A stretch of DNA of 37,940 bases from Nitrospira sp. (GTDB taxonomy: Bacteria > Nitrospirota > Nitrospiria > Nitrospirales > Nitrospiraceae): contig JAHBWR010000023.1 in assembly GCA_019636875.1 (NCBI GenBank), positions 1 through 37,940 of the forward strand, written 5' to 3'. Below the pieces are notes generated by a model. That model searched no databases, was not told the DNA's origin, and saw nothing but the letters and a program-made list of their open reading frames with translations. Below are positions 33,294-37,940 of this stretch, in pieces. Positions within the stretch are counted from its first letter, which is position 1. Each line of letters begins with the position of its first letter. The position numbers were made by a program, and so were the translations under genes.

Positions 33294-34157
33294 ATGGCCA
33301 CAACCATCGCTGCAAGCTTTTCTAAGCTGCGTCAAAATCTTGAAATAACTAGTCTCCAGGCATCGACGGTATCAACTCGCCAGGAGAATGTGCGTGAGGC
33401 TGTCGCCCGTAGTATGAATGTGCTGAATTCATTCCTTTCTGGGTTTTATAAACGGTCAACGATGATCGCCCCTTTGGAATCGTCAGATATCGATGTCTTC
33501 GTAATATTGCGTTCAGAATATTTCAGCAAGTACGCACCAGCTGGACTATTAGATAAAGTTCGTAACGTCTTGCTCGAAACATACCCCAAGACACCAAAGA
33601 TAAGCCGAAACGGGCAGGCCGTTACGATCACTTTCACGGATTTTACTGTTGATGTTGTTCCCGGATTCCATAGGCAGGGCGGAGGCTATTTAATCCCGAA
33701 TTCCATATCCGATCAGTGGTTGTCGACTGATCCAACTGTCCATGACGCAAGGCTATCGGGATCCAATCAGGTGCATAACGGGGACCTTGTGCCGCTCGTG
33801 AAGATGATCAAAGGTTGGAACAGAGTCATTAGCGATGGTTTCGTTGGCTTCTATTTGGAGCTCATGACGCAGGAAATTCTTAATAATGTGACCATCTCCA
33901 ATTTTTCGAGTGGAGTTCGCTTCGTGTTTGATAAAGGGCGTGAAAAGATTCGATACAAAATTGCAGATCCAGCTGGTTACGGTGGCGATGTGAATGGGCT
34001 TTGTAGTGTCCCGACAGTAGACAATGCCGTCAAGAGATTTACGACGGCCTACGAACGCGCAGCGAAAGCTGAAGCATTTGAAGCTACCGGCCACATCGAG
34101 GCAGCGACTCTGGAATGGAAAAAGATTTTTGGTGATTATTTCCCTGCCTACGGATGA
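33294..34157 (+). CDS. CD-NTase (SMODS-type nucleotidyltransferase, CBASS-like)
   Basis: A 287-residue nucleotidyltransferase of the cGAS/DncV-like superfamily, which makes cyclic or linear oligonucleotide signals in anti-phage CBASS systems. The polymerase-beta active site is visible: SGFYKRSTMIAPLESSDIDVFVIL with the metal-binding Asp65 and Asp67, and FTDFTVDVVPGF with the third carboxylate Asp120. GDLVPLVKMIKGWNR and a C-terminal helical part follow, as in the SMODS family. The SLATT gene starts 9 bases after its stop. The ribosome site before ATG 33294 is weak. The product nucleotide cannot be read from sequence. Confidence 0.87.
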   Translation: MATTIAASFSKLRQNLEITSLQASTVSTRQENVREAVARSMNVLNSFLSGFYKRSTMIAPLESSDIDVFVILRSEYFSKYAPAGLLDKVRNVLLETYPKTPKISRNGQAVTITFTDFTVDVVPGFHRQGGGYLIPNSISDQWLSTDPTVHDARLSGSNQVHNGDLVPLVKMIKGWNRVISDGFVGFYLELMTQEILNNVTISNFSSGVRFVFDKGREKIRYKIADPAGYGGDVNGLCSVPTVDNAVKRFTTAYERAAKAEAFEATGHIEAATLEWKKIFGDYFPAYG

Positions 34158-34166
34158 GGAAACAAG

Positions 34167-34703
34167 ATGAGCAACCTGTTACTCAATGAAATGCAGGTGG
34201 AAGCGGGCCGCATCGAAGAAGATTCTTTATATTCGGCTAAGGGTCATTTCGAGGCTGCTCGTTTTTGGGGAAATCTTCACCTATGGCTTGGTATTCCAGC
34301 GGCTGCGCTTGCTGCAATTGCCAGCGGCACTGCCTTTAAGGAAGAAGTAATTATAGCTGGCATATTGGCGTTAGCTGCTTCCATCCTATCGGCAATCTCC
34401 ACCTTTCTAAATCCAAGTGAGCGATCCCAGATTCACCACCAAGCAGGCGCAAAACACAATTCGCTCAGAAACAGGGTAAGGATATTTCGAGAAATCGATT
34501 TGAAGTCTGGTGTCGAACAGGGGGCATTGGTGACATCACTCAAGGAGATGGCAGAGGAACGTGACTCACTCAACATGTCGAATCCACAGATTCCGAAGTT
34601 CGCGTTCAGACGAGCCAGACGTGGGATCGAAGCGGGGGAAGCTATATACCAGATTGACTCCACAACGACAAAACCGCTCGCAAAGAAGCAACCTGTGGAA
34701 TAA
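34167..34703 (+). CDS. SLATT domain membrane protein (putative pore-forming effector)
   Basis: A 178-residue protein with two close transmembrane helices (about 37-54, WLGIPAAALAAIASG, and 60-81, VIIAGILALAASILSAISTFL), then LNPSERSQIHHQAGAKHNSLRNRVRIFREIDL, and a helical cytoplasmic tail. This is the SLATT layout, a two-helix domain predicted to form pores that open on a nucleotide signal. Its tight coupling to the CD-NTase gene (9-base gap, GAGGAAAC ribosome site) matches the SMODS-SLATT pairing predicted by comparative genomics. Membrane killing as outcome is inference. Confidence 0.85.
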   Translation: MSNLLLNEMQVEAGRIEEDSLYSAKGHFEAARFWGNLHLWLGIPAAALAAIASGTAFKEEVIIAGILALAASILSAISTFLNPSERSQIHHQAGAKHNSLRNRVRIFREIDLKSGVEQGALVTSLKEMAEERDSLNMSNPQIPKFAFRRARRGIEAGEAIYQIDSTTTKPLAKKQPVE

Positions 34704-34881
34704 AGGCCTTTGCACGATGGCCAGATCAAACCCAATTACAGCAGCAACACCTTCGCGACCTTCCGTAGGGGGATAACAACCGAATTGCGAGTTTCTGTCG
34801 CCATACCAAGCCAAATAGTAGTGTTAATATGCTATCCTGAGCAACCTCTGCTGCCTCAGCAAGACAAAATTGGTGATTCAT

Positions 34882-36054
34882 ATGGACAATGCATCACATT
34901 CCGATTACAGAACCATTTCCTATTCGCCTTCTCCAAAGCTCGTCAAAGTATTTGTCAGCTATAGCCGAGATTCAAAGCAGCATGAAGAAGACGTGCTACG
35001 TTTTGCAGACAGACTGTCCAAGGATGGGCTGGATTGTATTTTCGATCAATACATTGAATCGCCACCCCAGGGGTGGCCAATATGGATGACTGAGCAGACA
35101 GAGAAGGCCCATTTTATTTTAGTAATATGTACCGAAGCCTACATGTACCGGGCATGTAGGGAGGCAACTTTAGGCGAGGGAAAGGGCGTTAAATTCGAAA
35201 CGCTACTGACTCTCCAGGATTTACTAGACGGAGATTCAACATCTAGTAGACTTATCCCAGTTCTCCTAAAAAGTTCCGATGCAAAGTTTATCCCTCGACC
35301 ACTTCGTTCCTTCACAAGGTATTCAATTGATACTGAGCAGGGCTATGAAGAACTGTATCGTAGGCTAACTGCGCAGCCAAAAATAATTAGGCCTGATTCT
35401 GAAGGACTTCGCCACCTACCCACCGGCGTAAACATAGAAACGGACAAAGTGCCCTTCAACATTAAGGTGCAACAATTGAGATCACAACCCGAACCGAACG
35501 ATTCCACCTTGCCAGATTGCAGTACTGTTGAGGTCACTATTGCAGTAGAGTACGGGGAATATACCGAAGAGGAACAGGCCCAGTTGCTCAAGGCTATAGG
35601 TGAATTTATGAAAATTGGGCGAGGAGACATCAAGATCAAGAATAAACGTCGAGGGAGTGTGATCCTCACTCTTGAAGTGCCATCGGTGAAGATCCCTCTG
35701 TTATTGGCCTCATTTGCCATGGGCAAACTTGAACAATATCATGTAGTTAATGTTAGCATCCTAGACGACACTGCGTTAGAGTCTACTGCGACCCCAAAGA
35801 GCCAAACTAAATCGCGTCCGCAACATCGAGTTAAAGGAACCATCAAGTGGTTCAACGATCGTAAGGGGTTTGGGTTCATCCGACTGGATAGTGGGGAAGA
35901 CGTCTTTGTCCACCACTCTGCGCTGCAAGAAGCCGGCTTCAGGACCCCTAAGGAGGGCGAGAGCGTCGAGTTTGATATTGTGAACGGGGCCAAAGGGCCT
36001 CAAGCAGCCAACGTACACCAGCTTCTTCGCCTATCTTTTGATCCTCTGGAATGA
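34882..36054 (+). CDS. SEFIR domain - middle domain - cold-shock domain fusion protein
   Basis: A 390-residue three-part protein. Residues 19-165 are a SEFIR domain, a TIR relative: [62 protein letters not shown]. Residues 214-296 are a compact alpha/beta domain I cannot name ([40 protein letters not shown]). Residues 316-380 are a complete cold-shock domain with RNP1 KGFGFI (328-333) and RNP2 VFVHH (341-345). ATG 34882 is preferred over TTG 34870. It follows the SLATT gene by 178 bases. A nucleic-acid-sensing input on a SEFIR output is inference. Confidence 0.9.
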   Translation: MDNASHSDYRTISYSPSPKLVKVFVSYSRDSKQHEEDVLRFADRLSKDGLDCIFDQYIESPPQGWPIWMTEQTEKAHFILVICTEAYMYRACREATLGEGKGVKFETLLTLQDLLDGDSTSSRLIPVLLKSSDAKFIPRPLRSFTRYSIDTEQGYEELYRRLTAQPKIIRPDSEGLRHLPTGVNIETDKVPFNIKVQQLRSQPEPNDSTLPDCSTVEVTIAVEYGEYTEEEQAQLLKAIGEFMKIGRGDIKIKNKRRGSVILTLEVPSVKIPLLLASFAMGKLEQYHVVNVSILDDTALESTATPKSQTKSRPQHRVKGTIKWFNDRKGFGFIRLDSGEDVFVHHSALQEAGFRTPKEGESVEFDIVNGAKGPQAANVHQLLRLSFDPLE

Positions 36055-36774
36055 TTGGAGTAGAAGACGATCAGACGAAATCGAGACCTTTAGTCTTTTA
36101 GGTTGTCTAGGATAGTGCTATTTCAAATTTGTAAACTGCAGGTCATCCCGTTCCTAACAGGGACGAACCAGACAGTTCCCTATCCCTCTCAGGCTGCTAT
36201 CCTCATTTCCCCCGAAAACGGGATCACAAAGCGGGCCAACGGCAACATTGAAAGGTTCACATTCCGATTGGGGACACCACACCGTTCAGTGTAAACTAAG
36301 CCATTGAAAACATTACTCACAACGACCTCCCCTTCGAAACTATAGTCTTTCTCCTTCTTTCGATCCTTCATCGCCGTAGGCTGGGAAACTCCCTTCTCTG
36401 GAGGGTCCGCGTGGGGAAAAAGAGAAGGACCCTGATATCAGAAAGGAGCAGCAGCATTGCACGAGGGGATCAACCTCGCGATCAGGTCCTCCATATTCTT
36501 GACTCCTGTTCACTCTCTTAGTGAAAATGGATTCTGGAGCAAAGAGGAACACTATCTATTATTCTTGCAGCTTGATACACTGGGGCTGTTTCATCGCGTC
36601 AGGCCTCGCATGAAACAAGCGCAAGACGGCCTATTACCGATGTTGTGCCTACCGAGACTGTGATTGGAAGTCTAGCCTGAGCCCCGTTATACGGTACCAT
36701 CATTGGGACGCACCTTCCTTTTGCGAAACCCTCTCGCGTCATGGACAATGTCATCATTACAGGAGGACCCCATT
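36055..36774. other. Gene-free region at the right end of the island
   Basis: About 720 bases with no credible gene. It contains the right copy of the tRNA-derived repeat (36268-36365) and, just after it, an inverted repeat AGGGTCC/GGACCCT around 36402-36436. A short stem before TTTT near 36090-36102 could be a weak terminator for the SEFIR gene. The last part should hold the promoter of the RRM gene. Confidence 0.6.
36268..36365 (+). repeat. Direct repeat, right copy (attR-like)
   Basis: It starts with TTGGGGACACCACACC (36268-36283), identical to the end of tRNA-Glu, and continues with about 80 bases resembling the sequence after the tRNA. Upstream, GGTTCACATTCCGA resembles a decayed T arm (GGTTCAAATCCCG). 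The divergence implies an old event. Confidence 0.78.
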
Positions 36775-37086
36775 ATGGGTTCAAAGCTTTACGTCGGTGG
36801 GTTGCCGTATTCGGTGACCGAGCAGCAATTGACTGACACATTCGGGGCACATGGTACGGTGGCCTCTGCAAAGATCATCGCCGACAAGTTCACGGGACAG
36901 TCGCGTGGATTTGGTTTCGTGGAGATGTCCTCGGATGCTGAGGCGCAAGCCGCAATCACGGCGCTCCATGGCTCAGACATGGGGGGCCGCACGCTCACGG
37001 TCAATGAAGCGAAACCAATGGAATCACGTTCCGGTGGCGGCGGGGGATTCGGTGGTCGTGGAGGTGGAAAGCGCGATCGCTGGTAA
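36775..37086 (+). CDS. RRM-type RNA-binding protein
   Basis: A 103-residue protein made of one RNA recognition motif and a Gly/Arg tail. RNP2 is KLYVGGL (residues 4-10) and RNP1 is RGFGFVEM (about 43-50), both intact; the tail GGGGGFGGRGGGKRDRW is like that of cyanobacterial Rbp proteins. AGGAGG lies 9 bases before ATG 36775. Such proteins often respond to cold and act on RNA stability. It lies just outside the right repeat, so it is probably core rather than island. Confidence 0.93.
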   Translation: MGSKLYVGGLPYSVTEQQLTDTFGAHGTVASAKIIADKFTGQSRGFGFVEMSSDAEAQAAITALHGSDMGGRTLTVNEAKPMESRSGGGGGFGGRGGGKRDRW

Positions 37087-37426
37087 GCTGCGACGCTGAA
37101 CGGGATGCTCCGGCCCAGGCACCACGCGGCACGGGCCGGACATTCCCCTGCAAACGGAAGGATCAGGTCAACCAAGGAGGAGGTTGTAAACGTGACGTTC
37201 CTATTGGGGACATTAACTTCCTGCTCTACATCGACCTCGGCTCACACCGCGCAGCCTTACCAGACACCGCCTGGCTCACCTATGGTGTTACCACGCCTAC
37301 ATTCAGAACAAGTGACCAACGGTCTTCCATAAGAGACCGTAGATCCTACCGTCTGGCCAAACCTAGGGTCGGCCCTCTTGGCCAACATCACCATTACTCC
37401 GATGACCGGTTCTCGCAGAACACCGG
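37087..37426. other. Intergenic region with hairpin after the RRM gene
   Basis: About 340 bases. A strong 8-pair stem TCCGGCCC (37109-37116) with GGGCCGGA (37133-37140) follows the RRM stop by 23 bases but has no T-run, so it may stabilise the mRNA end rather than act as a classic terminator. No gene is seen in the rest. Confidence 0.6.
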
Positions 37427-37813
37427 CTATGCCTCAAAGGCATGACTGCACTTTCGACAGAAGAACTTTGAGGCAATCGTCTCCTTCCAAGTATCCATCT
37501 TCTGCGTGTAGTTCTTGTTCTTCAAGATGCCATAACCCACCCAGACCCCGAGGAATGCCGCAGAGGAGGCCATCTCCGCCATGGCCATCTCAGATTCTGA
37601 TGCCTGGGGAGATCCCATCGTCAACATAACGGCGGCATTGACAGGTATGCCAAGCAAAAATCCCTGAAGGTAAGCCCAGGGGGCCTTGGGGGGGTGATAA
37701 GAAACCGGGACCGCACTTGGTTCGCCTTTAGTGGCCTGCGAATCACGGAGGATGTCACCGATCCGTTGTGCATTCTCCGTACTACATGTGGGACACGTAC
37801 GTTCTGCACTCAT
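37427..37813 (-). CDS. Small zinc-ribbon membrane protein
   Basis: A 128-residue protein. Cysteine pairs near each end (CPTC, Cys7/10; CRKC, Cys119/122) could form one split zinc ribbon, and two membrane helices lie between (about 46-66 and 80-97). Both ends would then be on the cytoplasmic side. AGGAGG lies about 6 bases before the ATG at 37813; the longer frame from 37843 lacks this. No characterised family is recognised. Confidence 0.7.
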   Translation of the reverse strand: MSAERTCPTCSTENAQRIGDILRDSQATKGEPSAVPVSYHPPKAPWAYLQGFLLGIPVNAAVMLTMGSPQASESEMAMAEMASSAAFLGVWVGYGILKNKNYTQKMDTWKETIASKFFCRKCSHAFEA

Positions 37814-37940
37814 TTCGCTCCTCCTTCGACATGGAATCGACACAACACGTCAGTCAATCACTTCAGTCTTGATTCGGCCTATGGCCCAGGCCGCCCCTCC
37901 CGATCCATGCTCTCGTATGCATCACTGTACCTAAAAAATT

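Larger units (their letters stand above)
31145..36365. mobile_element. tRNA-Glu-associated genomic island (defence-gene cargo)
   Basis: The DNA between the tRNA-Glu gene and a degraded copy of its 3' end carries TIR, CD-NTase, SLATT and SEFIR genes, families that move between genomes as defence islands. The genes from 33294 to 36054 look more A+T-rich than the flanking housekeeping genes. No integrase or transposase is present, so either mobility genes were lost or the element was moved by another element. The boundaries are inferred from the repeats. Confidence 0.6.

Noticed and set aside
37199..37215. Third copy of the island-end repeat (TTCCTATTGGGGACA)
   Set aside because: About 15 of 17 bases match the right repeat, but similarity stops at once on the downstream side, so chance is possible. 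Not enough to define a second island.

Overview
The window looks like chromosomal DNA of a Nitrospira-type bacterium (phylum Nitrospirota). This is inferred from gene content (alginate-export-type porin, paired bactofilins after parAB, paired TatA proteins, many c-type and cysteine-cluster proteins), not from any marker I could search. There is no rRNA gene, CRISPR array, intact transposase or integrase.

Layout. 1-1693: phosphoglucose isomerase on the minus strand, cut by the window edge. 1923-4997: a minus-strand cell-envelope operon with a DUF4398-type lipoprotein, two L,D-transpeptidases and a degenerate, catalytically empty L,D-transpeptidase relative. 5287-13749: the conserved bacterial cluster rpmH-rnpA-yidD-yidC-mnmE-mnmG-rsmG-parA-parB, with a near-consensus promoter before rpmH and two perfect parS palindromes at the starts of rsmG and parA. 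13933-16900: two bactofilins, mnmA and two TatA-like genes. 17179-18819: an outer-membrane porin. 18882-30000: mixed housekeeping and small conserved genes (ThrH-like phosphatase, two YkgJ-type cysteine-cluster proteins, EVE protein, a small HExxH protein, a PSP1/RicT protein, a DUF1264 lipoprotein, cytochrome c, a BrkB/YihY membrane protein, cytochrome P450, tRNA-Arg and tRNA-Lys, HU, a MoaD/ThiS-like protein). 30442-31002: rfbC.

The most interesting part is 31145-36365. A tRNA-Glu gene is followed by about 5 kb of accessory DNA, and a degraded copy of the tRNA 3' end plus its downstream flank reappears at 36268-36365, as expected for a tRNA-targeted genomic island. The island carries a TIR-transmembrane protein, a CD-NTase (SMODS-type nucleotidyltransferase) next to a two-helix SLATT membrane protein, and a three-part protein joining a SEFIR domain, an unnamed middle domain and a C-terminal cold-shock domain. 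These are families of bacterial anti-phage signalling. The SEFIR/cold-shock fusion is, as far as I can tell, an unusual architecture and suggests a nucleic-acid-sensing immune protein. A run of five closely spaced hairpins precedes the CD-NTase gene.

36775-37940: a small RRM RNA-binding protein and a small zinc-ribbon membrane protein. How the island genes work together is inference: the CD-NTase would make a nucleotide signal opening the SLATT membrane protein, while the TIR and SEFIR proteins would act in parallel as NAD-consuming or signalling modules.
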